Source: Pseudomonadota bacterium
GTDB lineage: Bacteria; Desulfobacterota; Desulfovibrionia; Desulfovibrionales; Desulfomicrobiaceae
Assembly (NCBI GenBank): GCA_023393525.1
Contig: JAEWKZ010000124.1
Location: 62,001 to 126,000 of the forward strand
Length of the DNA: 64,000 nt
Reading direction: 5' to 3'
Shown here: piece by piece, positions 38,576 through 46,169 of the stretch
Numbering within the stretch: position 1 is the first letter of the stretch
Layout: the number at the start of each line of letters is the position of its first letter
Translations under genes and position numbers: made by a program
The notes under the pieces: generated by a model
The model's database searches: none
What the model saw: the letters and a program-made list of their open reading frames with translations, nothing else
What the model was told of the DNA's origin: nothing

Positions 38576-39685
38576 ATGGCCGCGCCCGTCTATTTCTGGA
38601 ACCTGCGCGCTTCGCGCAAGGCACCCTATGAGGCCAAGGTCAAACGCCTGCTCAAACTGGCGGGGCTTGGCGCGGTGCTTCGTTCCGGAGACCTGGCCGC
38701 AGTCAAGCTGCATTTCGGCGAAGGCGGGGGCACGGGCCACGTGCGCCCCTTGCAGCTCGCACCCGTGCTGGCCTTTGTGCGCAAATGCGGGGCCAAGCCC
38801 TTTTTGACCGACACCAACACCCTCTACGTGGGCCAGCGCGGCGAGTCCGTGTCGCATTGCCTGCAAGCCGCCGCGCACGGCTACGACCCCAACGTCCTGG
38901 GCGCCCCGGTCGTCATCGCCGACGGCCTCAAGAGCGGCAACGAACGGTCCGTCCCCTGTCCCGGAAAGCATTTCGAATTCGCCTACCTGGCCGGAGACAT
39001 CGTGGAGGCGGACGCCCTGATCACGGTCAGCCACTTCAAGGGCCACGATCTGGCCGGATTCGGCGGCACGATCAAGAACGTGGGCATGGGCTGCGCCACC
39101 CGCAAAGGCAAGATGCGGCAGCACTGCGGGCTGGGACCTGCCGTCCACCCAGAGCACTGCACCGGATGCGGGCTGTGCGTTGAGGTTTGCAGCCACGGAG
39201 CGCTGACCCTGGACCAGGGCGGCAAAATCAGCATAGACCGCGACAAGTGCGCGGGCTGCGCGGCCTGCTTCCTGGTCTGCCGTTCGGGCGGGCTGGAGGT
39301 GGACTGGCGGGTGGACGTGAACACCTTTCTTGAGCGCATGGCCGAATACGCGGCCGCCGCATTGCTGACCCGGACGCGGCAAACCCTGCATTTGAGCTTC
39401 ATCCAGCAGGTCAGTCCGGGGTGCGACTGCGCCGGTTTCTCCGACGCGCCCATCTGTCCGGATCTGGGTCTTCTGGCTTCCTGGGACCCGGTGGCCCTGG
39501 ACCAGGCGTGCCTGGACCTGGTCAACCAGGCCCAGCCCCTGCACCCCAGCGCCCTGCCCGACGGAATCACGCCCGGAGAGGACAAGTTCGAGGCCATCCA
39601 CGGCCATGTGCGCGGCCGCTACCTGCTCGAATACGCCGAAAGCCTGGGCCTGGGCTCGCGCGAGTACGCGCTGCAACCGGTCTGA
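38576..39685 (+). CDS. DUF362 protein with 2[4Fe-4S] ferredoxin domain
   Basis: 369 residues. DUF362 region at about 1-190 (KLHFGEGGGTGHVRPL, then SHFKGHDLAGFGGTIKNVGMG), followed by two clusters: HCTGCGLCVEVCSHGAL and KCAGCAACFLVCRSGGL (about 197-240). The C-terminal domain contains DLGLLASWDPVALDQACLDLV. Probably a cytosolic electron carrier or scaffold. It is separated from the DUF39 gene by three bases, with GAGGT overlapping the upstream stop, so the two are surely co-translated. A role as reductant or sulfur-chemistry partner in homocysteine formation is inferred from this pairing. Confidence 0.87.
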   Translation: MAAPVYFWNLRASRKAPYEAKVKRLLKLAGLGAVLRSGDLAAVKLHFGEGGGTGHVRPLQLAPVLAFVRKCGAKPFLTDTNTLYVGQRGESVSHCLQAAAHGYDPNVLGAPVVIADGLKSGNERSVPCPGKHFEFAYLAGDIVEADALITVSHFKGHDLAGFGGTIKNVGMGCATRKGKMRQHCGLGPAVHPEHCTGCGLCVEVCSHGALTLDQGGKISIDRDKCAGCAACFLVCRSGGLEVDWRVDVNTFLERMAEYAAAALLTRTRQTLHLSFIQQVSPGCDCAGFSDAPICPDLGLLASWDPVALDQACLDLVNQAQPLHPSALPDGITPGEDKFEAIHGHVRGRYLLEYAESLGLGSREYALQPV

Positions 39686-39711
39686 AGCGGACTTTCCGCC
39701 CACATTGAGGC

Positions 39712-39739
39712 TGGACAAAAGGCCGGGCGCTATTATATG
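39712..39739 (+). promoter_or_regulatory. Possible sigma-70-type promoter for the 36-residue basic protein gene
   Basis: TGGACA (39712-39717), a 16-base spacer and TATATG (39734-39739; an overlapping TATTATAT also fits) resemble -35 and -10 boxes. It gives a leader of about 45 bases before the ATG at 39790. Unverified. Confidence 0.4.
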
Positions 39740-39789
39740 TGCCCTTTCTTTGAATCAGCTTATCATTTATCCCATTGGAGGAATACATA

Positions 39790-39900
39790 ATGGCTCAGAA
39801 GAAAATCGAACGCAAAAAAGAGATTGATCGTCGCCGCAAACGTCGTGCCGAGCGCATCAAGGAACGCATCAAGGAAGCCAAGGCCGCTGCCAAGAAGTAG
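39790..39900 (+). CDS. 36-residue highly basic, helical protein
   Basis: 37 codons from ATG 39790 to TAG. About half of the residues are Lys or Arg, with alternating acidic residues (MAQKKIERKKEIDRRRKRRA, then repeated ERIKE units and KEAKAAAKK). It should be a single amphipathic helix, and could bind nucleic acid or ribosomes. The ribosome site GGAGGAA is one of the strongest in the window and a promoter-like sequence lies upstream, so it is probably abundantly made. The FmdB gene follows after 24 bases. No family recognised. Confidence 0.75.
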   Translation: MAQKKIERKKEIDRRRKRRAERIKERIKEAKAAAKK

Positions 39901-39924
39901 GCCCGTTTTTTCAGGGAGGTACCC

Positions 39925-40170
39925 ATGCCCATCTACGAATACTGCTGTGAAGACTGCCAACAGATCTTCGAAGAATGGCAGAAGGATTTCCAGGACAGGG
40001 AAAAAATCTGCCCTGTCTGTGGGGGCACGTCCCAGAGGCTCATCTCCAACACCTCCTTTGTTTTGAAAGGAGGCGGCTGGTACGCATCCGGCTACAGCAA
40101 GGAGTCCGGCGGGAACGGCAAAAAGACCTCGTCCTCTCCGGCCCCGGATACATCCTCTTCGGCGTCCTGA
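39925..40170 (+). CDS. FmdB family zinc-ribbon protein
   Basis: 81 residues. The N-terminal MPIYEYCCEDCQQIFE and the CPVCGG pair (Cys 7/10 and about 36/39) form the FmdB regulatory zinc ribbon. The Ser-rich tail (SSSPAPDTSSSAS) is disordered, as usual in this family. FmdB proteins are widespread small proteins of uncertain function, named from a methylotroph amidase/formamidase regulator. GGGAGG precedes the ATG. It is likely in one transcript with the 36-residue basic protein, ending at the terminator directly downstream. Confidence 0.88.
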   Translation: MPIYEYCCEDCQQIFEEWQKDFQDREKICPVCGGTSQRLISNTSFVLKGGGWYASGYSKESGGNGKKTSSSPAPDTSSSAS

Positions 40171-40172
40171 CC

Positions 40173-40200
40173 AAGGCAGCTCCGGCTGCCTTTTTCATTT
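40173..40200 (+). terminator. Intrinsic terminator after the FmdB gene
   Basis: An 8-bp stem AAGGCAGC/GCTGCCTT (40173-40180 and 40185-40192) with a TCCG loop runs into TTTTTCATTTTC. It starts right after the stop codon. Confidence 0.9.
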
Positions 40201-40249
40201 TCAGCCGAGGGGCGCACGCGGCCCCAAACATCAACCCACCCGCACCACC

Positions 40250-41560
40250 ATGATCGATCGTTATACCCGCAAGGAAATGGGCGAGATTTGGACCCTGGAA
40301 CAGAAATTCCGGGTCTGGCTCGAAGTGGAACTGGCCATCTGCGAAGGCTGGCACGCCATGGGCGTCATCCCGGCCACGGACATGGCCACCATCAGGGAAA
40401 AGGCCGATTTCGAGCTGGACCGGATTCTCGAACTCGAGGAAACCACCAAGCACGACGTCATCGCCTTCCTGACCGCCGTGGAAGAAAAGGTCGGCCCCTC
40501 GGCCAGATACATCCACCTCGGCTGCACGTCCTCGGACATCGTGGACACGGCCAACGCCGTGCTGTTGACCAGGGCGGGAAAAATCATCCTGGCCGACCTG
40601 GACAGGCTGCTGGGCACCCTGGAAACCATGGCCAAGACCCACCAGGGCAGGCTGTGCATGGGACGAACCCACGGCATCCACGCCGAGCCGACCAGCTTCG
40701 GCCTCAAAATGGCCGTGTTCCACGCCGAATTCCAGCGCCACCGGCAGCGCTGGGTGGACGCCCTGGAGAACATCCGCTTCGGCAAGATTTCCGGCGCGGT
40801 GGGCACCTACGCCCAGCTCGAACCCGAACTCGAAAAACGCGCCCTGGACATCCTGGGCCTTGAGGTGGATCCCATTTCCACCCAGGTCATCCAGCGCGAC
40901 CGCTACGCCCAGTATTTCACCGCCCTGGCGCTGATCGCCGGCGGCATCGAGCGCATCTGCGTGGAGCTTCGGCACCTGCAGCGCACCGAAGTGCTCGAGG
41001 TGGAGGAAGGGTTCGGCAAGGGCCAGAAGGGCTCCTCGGCCATGCCGCACAAGAAGAACCCCATCTCGGCCGAGAACCTGACCGGGCTCTCCCGCCTGGT
41101 GCGCACCAACGCCGTGGCCGCCATGGAGAACATGGCTCTGTGGCACGAACGCGACATCAGCCACTCCTCGGTGGAGCGGGTCATCATGCCCGATTCGACC
41201 ATCATGGTGAACTACATGCTGAACCGTTTGAACGGGTTGCTGGCAAACCTGCGCATCATCCCCGAGAACATGGAGCGCAACCTGATGGGCTCCTACGGCC
41301 TCTTCTTCTCCCAGCGCGTGCTCATCGCCCTGGTGGAGGCGGGACTGGACCGGCAGAAGGCCTACGTCATGGTCCAGGCCGTGGCCATGGACTGCTGGCG
41401 GGACCGGACCTCCTTCGAGGCCGCGGTGCGCGTGAGCGCGGAAATCACCGCCCATCTCTCCCCGGCCCGCCTGGACCAGGCCTTTGATCTGAACTACTAT
41501 CTGCGGCACGAACAGACCGTTCTCGACCGCGTTTTTTCGCAGGGGAAGAAAAATGATTGA
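40250..41560 (+). CDS. purB: Adenylosuccinate lyase
   Basis: 436 residues; cleaves SAICAR and adenylosuccinate in purine synthesis. The superfamily signature GSSAMPHKKNP (about residues 262-272), TSSDIVDTANA, GRTHGIHAEPTSFG and the N-terminus MIDRYTRKEMGEIW are all diagnostic. Length is typical for the short bacterial/archaeal type. No Shine-Dalgarno sequence is visible: the 20 bases before the ATG are CCCACCCGCACCACC-like. It overlaps pyrE by eight bases, making a purine/pyrimidine pair that is common in delta-proteobacteria. Confidence 0.95.
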   Translation: MIDRYTRKEMGEIWTLEQKFRVWLEVELAICEGWHAMGVIPATDMATIREKADFELDRILELEETTKHDVIAFLTAVEEKVGPSARYIHLGCTSSDIVDTANAVLLTRAGKIILADLDRLLGTLETMAKTHQGRLCMGRTHGIHAEPTSFGLKMAVFHAEFQRHRQRWVDALENIRFGKISGAVGTYAQLEPELEKRALDILGLEVDPISTQVIQRDRYAQYFTALALIAGGIERICVELRHLQRTEVLEVEEGFGKGQKGSSAMPHKKNPISAENLTGLSRLVRTNAVAAMENMALWHERDISHSSVERVIMPDSTIMVNYMLNRLNGLLANLRIIPENMERNLMGSYGLFFSQRVLIALVEAGLDRQKAYVMVQAVAMDCWRDRTSFEAAVRVSAEITAHLSPARLDQAFDLNYYLRHEQTVLDRVFSQGKKND

Positions 41561-42116
41561 TCTGAAGAGGCGTCTGGCCCGTCTGCTCATCGAGAAGTCC
41601 TACCTCGAAGGCGACTTCACACTGACCTCGGGCAAGAAGAGCGACTATTATTTCGACTGCAAGCACACGGCCCTGCATCCTGAAGGGGCCTGGCTCATCG
41701 GCAAGCTTTTTCTGGACATGATCCGCGCCAAGGGCGGGGTCAAGGGCGTGGGCGGCATGACGCTCGGGGCCGATCCGCTGGTATCGAGCGTGACCGTGGT
41801 CTCCCATTTGGAGGGCTACCCATTGCCCGGATTCATCATCCGCAAGCAGTCCAAGGGGCACGGCACCAACCAGTACCTGGAAGGGCTCAAGAACTTCGAA
41901 CCGGGACAGAGCGTCTGCCTGCTCGAAGACGTGATCACCACCGGCGGCACGCTGCTCACGGCAGTCGAGCGCGTGCGCGACCAGGGCCTGAACATCGCCT
42001 GTATCATGGGCGTGCTCGACCGCGAACAGGGCGGCCGGGAGAATCTGGAAAAGGCCGGATTCGACCTGCAGACCATCTTCACCCGCAAAGAACTGCTCGA
42101 AACCGCCAAAAGCTAG
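41553..42116 (+). CDS. pyrE: Orotate phosphoribosyltransferase
   Basis: 187 residues; converts orotate and PRPP to OMP. N-terminal LTSGKKSDYYFDCKHTALHP and the PRPP-binding CLLEDVITTGGT (about 127-138) are diagnostic. The start lies inside the 3' end of purB with GGGGAAG upstream. A 7-bp stem GGGAGGC/GCCTCCC overlaps the stop codon (42116-42133) but lacks a T-run. The other pyrimidine genes in the window (pyrB, pyrC) lie in a different, oppositely oriented operon. Confidence 0.95.
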   Translation: MIDLKRRLARLLIEKSYLEGDFTLTSGKKSDYYFDCKHTALHPEGAWLIGKLFLDMIRAKGGVKGVGGMTLGADPLVSSVTVVSHLEGYPLPGFIIRKQSKGHGTNQYLEGLKNFEPGQSVCLLEDVITTGGTLLTAVERVRDQGLNIACIMGVLDREQGGRENLEKAGFDLQTIFTRKELLETAKS

Positions 42117-42144
42117 GGAGGCTCAGGCCTCCCCGACTTGAAGC

Positions 42145-42276
42145 ATGGGCACCTTCCCCGTCCAGGCGGCCCGTCGGAACATCCTTTCCTGCGCCACGGT
42201 CCGGACCACCGGCCTTGCGTCCGGAGCACCGGGAGTCCGGACCATCATCGGCGACGTGGAGACGAAGCAGCCATGA
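42145..42276 (+). CDS. Possible 43-residue ORF coupled to the next gene
   Basis: ATG 42145 to TGA 42276, with the stop overlapping the following start in ATGA. Codon third positions are nearly all G or C, like real genes here. The product (beginning MGTFPVQAARRNILSCATVR) is not recognised, and only a weak GAAG precedes it. It may be a leader that couples translation, or chance in GC-rich DNA. Confidence 0.25.
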   Translation: MGTFPVQAARRNILSCATVRTTGLASGAPGVRTIIGDVETKQP

Positions 42277-43046
42277 CCTTCACCAACCTGCCCCTGCGCT
42301 ACATTGAGGAGCACCCCCATTTTCTGGAGCTCTTCCTGACCCGCAAGCTCTGCCCCGAGCTTGGCCTCGACGCCCTGGCCCTCGATACGTTTTCGCCCGA
42401 ATGGCACAAAAGGACCGCCCGCATTTTTCATGACGTGGGCCTGACCTGCGCCGTACACCTGCCCTTTTTCGACCTGCGCCCGGGAAGCCTCGACCCCATG
42501 ATCCTGAAGGCGAGTCGGGAGCGCCTGCTGCAAGCCGTGGACACGGCCCAGGTCTACGCCCCGGCCCACTTCATCGCCCATCTGGACTACAACAGCGTCA
42601 TCTATTCCCATTTCAAGGACGCATGGCTTGAAAATTCCCTGCGCACCTGGGAACTCGTGCTGGATCAGACGGCAGAGGTCCCGCTCTATCTTGAAAACGT
42701 GTTCGAACCGAGTCCGGACCATCACGTACGCGTGCTGCGAGGACTTGAAGGCAAGGCCGGAGCCTGTCTGGACGTGGGGCACTGGCACTGTTTCGCCGCA
42801 GGACGCAAGCGGGGGAACCTGCAGGAGTGGCTCGCCGCCCTGACCCCTTTCCCCCTGCACCTGCATCTGCACGACAACGATGGCGAGTCCGACGCCCATC
42901 TTGGACTGGGCCAGGGCGCGATCCCCTGGGACCAGCTCTGGGCCGGCCTGGACGGCCGGGAAGTCTCGGCCACTTTCGAACCGCACACAAAAGACGCCTT
43001 CCTGGCCACCCGGAACTACCTGCGCGACCACGACCTGAAGCTCTGA
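42273..43046 (+). CDS. Sugar phosphate isomerase/epimerase-like TIM-barrel protein
   Basis: 257 residues resembling the xylose isomerase-like/AP endonuclease 2 fold. Metal-ligand candidates are in VHLPFFDLR, HFIAHLDYNS, LYLENVFE (Glu), CLDVGHWH (Asp/His), LHLHLHDNDGE and TFEPH. These map to the Glu/His/Asp set of the superfamily. Substrate not assignable; annotated relatives are usually only 'TIM barrel protein'. The start at 42273 was chosen because the family N-terminus begins here and GGAG lies 11 bases upstream; a 45-codon extension from 42138 looks non-coding. It lies downstream of purB-pyrE on the same strand. Confidence 0.75.
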   Translation: MTFTNLPLRYIEEHPHFLELFLTRKLCPELGLDALALDTFSPEWHKRTARIFHDVGLTCAVHLPFFDLRPGSLDPMILKASRERLLQAVDTAQVYAPAHFIAHLDYNSVIYSHFKDAWLENSLRTWELVLDQTAEVPLYLENVFEPSPDHHVRVLRGLEGKAGACLDVGHWHCFAAGRKRGNLQEWLAALTPFPLHLHLHDNDGESDAHLGLGQGAIPWDQLWAGLDGREVSATFEPHTKDAFLATRNYLRDHDLKL

Positions 43047-43066
43047 GCGGCGCGCGGCGCAGAGAT

Positions 43067-43155
43067 AATCGCGACACGAATCACGACACGCTTCTTGTCA
43101 ATCGCGACAAATCGTGACATACCCATGTCGTGATTTGCCATCATTTGTCACGACA
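43067..43155 (+). repeat. Cluster of 10-bp AATCRYGACA repeats before the Fic gene
   Basis: Direct copies of AATC(G/A)(C/T)GACA start at 43067, 43079, 43100 and 43110. One inverted copy, TGTCGTGATT, is at 43126-43135. A merged copy, TGTCACGACA, is at 43146-43155, ending 10 bases before the Fic ATG. Spacings of 12, 21 and 10 are close to helical turns. This layout suggests a multi-site operator for cooperative binding, perhaps by the winged-helix-like N-terminus of the Fic protein. Confidence 0.7.
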
Positions 43156-43165
43156 AGGCCCGCGA

Positions 43166-44560
43166 ATGCATATTCCCGCTCACAGACATGAAGAAATCCG
43201 GCAGCTTCTGCTCCAATATCCTGACGGACTGACCAGCACCGCCATCAGCGCGTCGCTGCGAAATCCGCCGCATCAACGCACGGTGCAGCGCTGGCTGTCC
43301 GAACTTGTGGCCTTGGGAGCCGTGACCGTTTCCGGTCGCGCGCGCGCCACCGTCTATCAGCTGGGCACTCCCTCCGGCAGCCCGGCAACGCTGCCCGCAG
43401 AGCCATCGGCATCCTTCGGCGCCACTGACGGCATTCCCCTGTCGGAGCACGGCAGAGAGATCTGCGCCTACGTCCGACGCCCACGGACGGGCCGAACGCC
43501 GATGGGTTATGATCGAGGTTTTCTCGACGATTACGTTCCAAACCAGAGCTGGTACTTGAGCGAGGCCACGAGGAGGCATTTGCGAGGCATTGGCGAGACG
43601 GACGCGTTGGGGCGACCGGCGGGCACGCATGGACGGGCCATTTTGAACCGGCTTCTGATCGACTTGTCCTGGGCCTCCAGCCGCCTGGAAGGCAACACCT
43701 ACTCCCGGCTCGATACGAAGGAGCTGATCGAATTCGGTCGCCATGCCGAAGGCAAGGACGCCCAGGACGCCCAGATGATCCTCAACCACAAGGCGGCCAT
43801 CGAATTGTTGCTCGATGAATCCGATACCGTTGGTTTTGACGCGCAGACCGTGCTCAGCCTGCATGGCCTGCTTTCAGAAAACCTGATGCCCGATCCGGAC
43901 GCATCCGGACGTTTGCGGTGCCGGCCGGTGCAGATCAGCGGATCAGTCTTCATTCCCCTGGCCATGCCGCAGGTCATCGAAGAATGCTTTCACGGCATCC
44001 TGGGCAAAGCGGCGGCCATTACCGACCCATTCGAGCAGGCGTTTTTCGCGCTGGTCCAGCTTCCGTACCTCCAACCTTTCGAAGATGTGAACAAGCGCGT
44101 CTCACGGCTCGCGGCCAATATTCCGCTGCTCAAAAACAATCTCTCGCCGCTGACATTCATCGACGTTCCGGACCGGACCTATGTCGATGCGATCCTGGGC
44201 GTGTACGAAATGAACCGCATCGAATTGCTGCGGGACCTCTTTGTCTGGGCATACGAACGCTCGGCCAAGGAATACGTGGCCGTGCGCAAGAGCCTGGCCG
44301 ACCCGGACCCTTTGCGTCTGCGTTACAGGCAGGAATTGCGGGAGATTGTCGCTGATATCGTACGCAGTGGACGACAGGATGTGCTTGCGGCCATGGAGCG
44401 GTTTGCGGATGAACGGATTAAAGCCCGGGACCGGGAAGCCTTTGTCGAGATGGTTCAGGACGAATTGAAGCGCCTCCATCCGGGAACGCTGGCCAGATAT
44501 CGACTCCGACTTTCCGAATTCGAAGCGTGGCGGGAGGCAAGAAAAGCTCTCATGAGCTGA
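43166..44560 (+). CDS. Fic family protein with N-terminal DNA-binding-like domain and altered active site
   Basis: 464 residues. Residues about 1-68 look like a winged helix (EIRQLLLQYPDGLTSTAISASL, then a recognition-helix-like QRTVQRWLSELVALG). The Fic core is at about 155-365. The inhibitory-type motif SSRLEG (171-176, matching S/TxxxEG) is present. The catalytic motif, normally HPFxxGNGRxxR, is QPFEDVNKRVSR (303-314), so the catalytic His is Gln and the GN glycine is Val. AMPylation by the usual mechanism would be impaired; a regulatory role is possible. The ATG at 43166 (MHIPAH) has AAGG seven bases upstream. No toxin or antitoxin partner adjoins. Confidence 0.82.
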   Translation: MHIPAHRHEEIRQLLLQYPDGLTSTAISASLRNPPHQRTVQRWLSELVALGAVTVSGRARATVYQLGTPSGSPATLPAEPSASFGATDGIPLSEHGREICAYVRRPRTGRTPMGYDRGFLDDYVPNQSWYLSEATRRHLRGIGETDALGRPAGTHGRAILNRLLIDLSWASSRLEGNTYSRLDTKELIEFGRHAEGKDAQDAQMILNHKAAIELLLDESDTVGFDAQTVLSLHGLLSENLMPDPDASGRLRCRPVQISGSVFIPLAMPQVIEECFHGILGKAAAITDPFEQAFFALVQLPYLQPFEDVNKRVSRLAANIPLLKNNLSPLTFIDVPDRTYVDAILGVYEMNRIELLRDLFVWAYERSAKEYVAVRKSLADPDPLRLRYRQELREIVADIVRSGRQDVLAAMERFADERIKARDREAFVEMVQDELKRLHPGTLARYRLRLSEFEAWREARKALMS

Positions 44561-44584
44561 AGAATGGGTCGGGCATGGAACAGA

Positions 44585-44613
44585 ACGTGGCGGGCATGAG
44601 AGCCCCGCCACGT
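44585..44613. terminator. Stem-loop between convergent Fic and GT39 genes
   Basis: A perfect 10-bp stem ACGTGGCGGG/CCCGCCACGT (44585-44594 and 44604-44613) overlaps the last base of the GT39 stop codon. T-runs are poor on both sides, so termination efficiency is uncertain, but position and stability suggest a shared terminator. Confidence 0.6.
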
Positions 44614-46169
44614 CAAAAAGAGCCGCCCTCATGCTCCGGCCACGCGCCCTTGTAACCCCGGCACAGATAGATGGTGAAGGTCTGGCCGGTGCGTTTGCCG
44701 TGCGCCGTGGTCACGACCCTTGGTTCATCCACGCTTTCAAACAGTTCCAGCACCCTCGCGGAAACTTCCCCCTTCTCGCCCCTGGCCACGAAGACCGCGC
44801 TTTGCATGTCCTGATCCGGACCAGGCCAGAGATCGTACTGGTTCATCTTGCGGCCTCCCGCCAGGCAGAACGCGCGTTTCTGGCCTGGAACGTAAAAGGA
44901 CAGCTCCGCCGTGACCCCGTAATTGTTCGCAAAAACAAAAACCGAGTCCTCGCCGCCGAGCTCATCCCTGGCCTGGGCCACCTGCGCGCCCAGATCCTGC
45001 CAGCCCAGGAGTCGATAGACCGGATTTTTGGGGCTGTCGAAGGGGATGAACCCCTGCAGATGCAGCAGGATGAAGACGACAGCGCCCAGCGCGGGCCAGG
45101 CGAAGCGCCATTTGGGACGCGGATCGCGGTGCATGAAGCGCTCCACGGCCAGGGCCGCGAGCATGATTCCGGCAGGATAGGCCGTGGCCGACCAGTTGGC
45201 CTCGATCTTGGTATGCAGGCTCCAGAACAGGAAAAAAAGCCAGACCGGCCAGAAAAAAACGGTCAGGATCACGGACATGGTGCGGGGAAGCCAGGGAAAG
45301 GCGGGTTCGTCGCTGCGTTGTAAAAGCTGCCGGCCGACCAGCCAGGCGCCGATGAACAGGAAAACGAACCACCACGGGGTGACCACGCCGAGCTGACTGC
45401 CCAGATATTCGGGAAAATTCTTCAGCTCAAAAAAGACCTTGGCCTTGTCCCCGGCCATGGCCCCGCGATACAGGACGTGCTTGATCCCGACCCAGCCGTT
45501 GGTGGCGTTCCAGATCAGGATCGGCAACATGCCGGCCAGGCCGCCGATGCCCAGGGTCTTCAGGAGCCGGGGCCAGAAAAGCGCGGGCATGTCCTGCTTG
45601 CGCCCTATCCAGAATGCGGCCGCCAAGGCCAGCGGAATGAACAGCGCCATGGTGTATTTGGCCGTGATCCCAAGCGAAAGAAACAGCCCGAGCGCGATGA
45701 ACGCCGCGAGATGGCCCTTGTCCACGGCCACGCAGAGGCTGATCATGCCCAGGATCCAGCAGACCAGAAGCGGATTGTCCGTGGTCATGAGCAGACCCCC
45801 GGCCATGAAGAGCATGGTCGTGTTCAGGACGACGAGGGTCCAGAAGGCGGTGCGGATGCGTTTGAGATAAATGCCGATCCAGCCCAGAACGGCCACCTGC
45901 ATGACCAGCGCCCCGACCATGGCACCGGCGCGCACCCCGAGTTCCGTGGCTCCCAGAAAGGCCGCGCCCACATAATTGATGAACGCGATAAGCGGCCCCT
46001 TGGAATAATAGGACCATTGCAGACTCCGGCTCCAGTCCCAGTACTGGGCCTCGTCGGGGGCGAGGTTGAGTTGCCCCGTGACCACGAACCAGTATCTGGC
46101 CAGGGTCGCGGCCGTGATCAAAAGAAGGCTCAAAACCCAATACAGGGCGGATTCTTGGCGGTCGGTCAT
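44613..46169 (-). CDS. GT39-type membrane glycosyltransferase (ArnT/PMT family)
   Basis: 518 residues, about 11 membrane helices followed by a C-terminal soluble domain. The first periplasmic loop has the catalytic acidic pair in NLAPDEAQYWDWSRSLQW, followed by SYYSKGPLIAFIN, hallmark of GT-C enzymes that use polyprenyl-phosphate sugars. The ArnT-like segments MTTDNPLLVCW and HTKIEANWSATAYPAG are present. It probably transfers a sugar to a lipid or protein at the periplasmic face; acceptor unknown. The ATG at 46169 has AAGGAGG seven bases upstream and overlaps the stop of the RluA gene (ATGA), so both are co-translated. Confidence 0.87.
   Translation of the reverse strand: MTDRQESALYWVLSLLLITAATLARYWFVVTGQLNLAPDEAQYWDWSRSLQWSYYSKGPLIAFINYVGAAFLGATELGVRAGAMVGALVMQVAVLGWIGIYLKRIRTAFWTLVVLNTTMLFMAGGLLMTTDNPLLVCWILGMISLCVAVDKGHLAAFIALGLFLSLGITAKYTMALFIPLALAAAFWIGRKQDMPALFWPRLLKTLGIGGLAGMLPILIWNATNGWVGIKHVLYRGAMAGDKAKVFFELKNFPEYLGSQLGVVTPWWFVFLFIGAWLVGRQLLQRSDEPAFPWLPRTMSVILTVFFWPVWLFFLFWSLHTKIEANWSATAYPAGIMLAALAVERFMHRDPRPKWRFAWPALGAVVFILLHLQGFIPFDSPKNPVYRLLGWQDLGAQVAQARDELGGEDSVFVFANNYGVTAELSFYVPGQKRAFCLAGGRKMNQYDLWPGPDQDMQSAVFVARGEKGEVSARVLELFESVDEPRVVTTAHGKRTGQTFTIYLCRGYKGAWPEHEGGSF

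Noticed and set aside
39757..39775. DnaA-box-like TTATC repeats
   Set aside because: TTATCATTTATCCC has two or more mismatches to TTATNCACA and stands alone; it lies just before a strong ribosome site.
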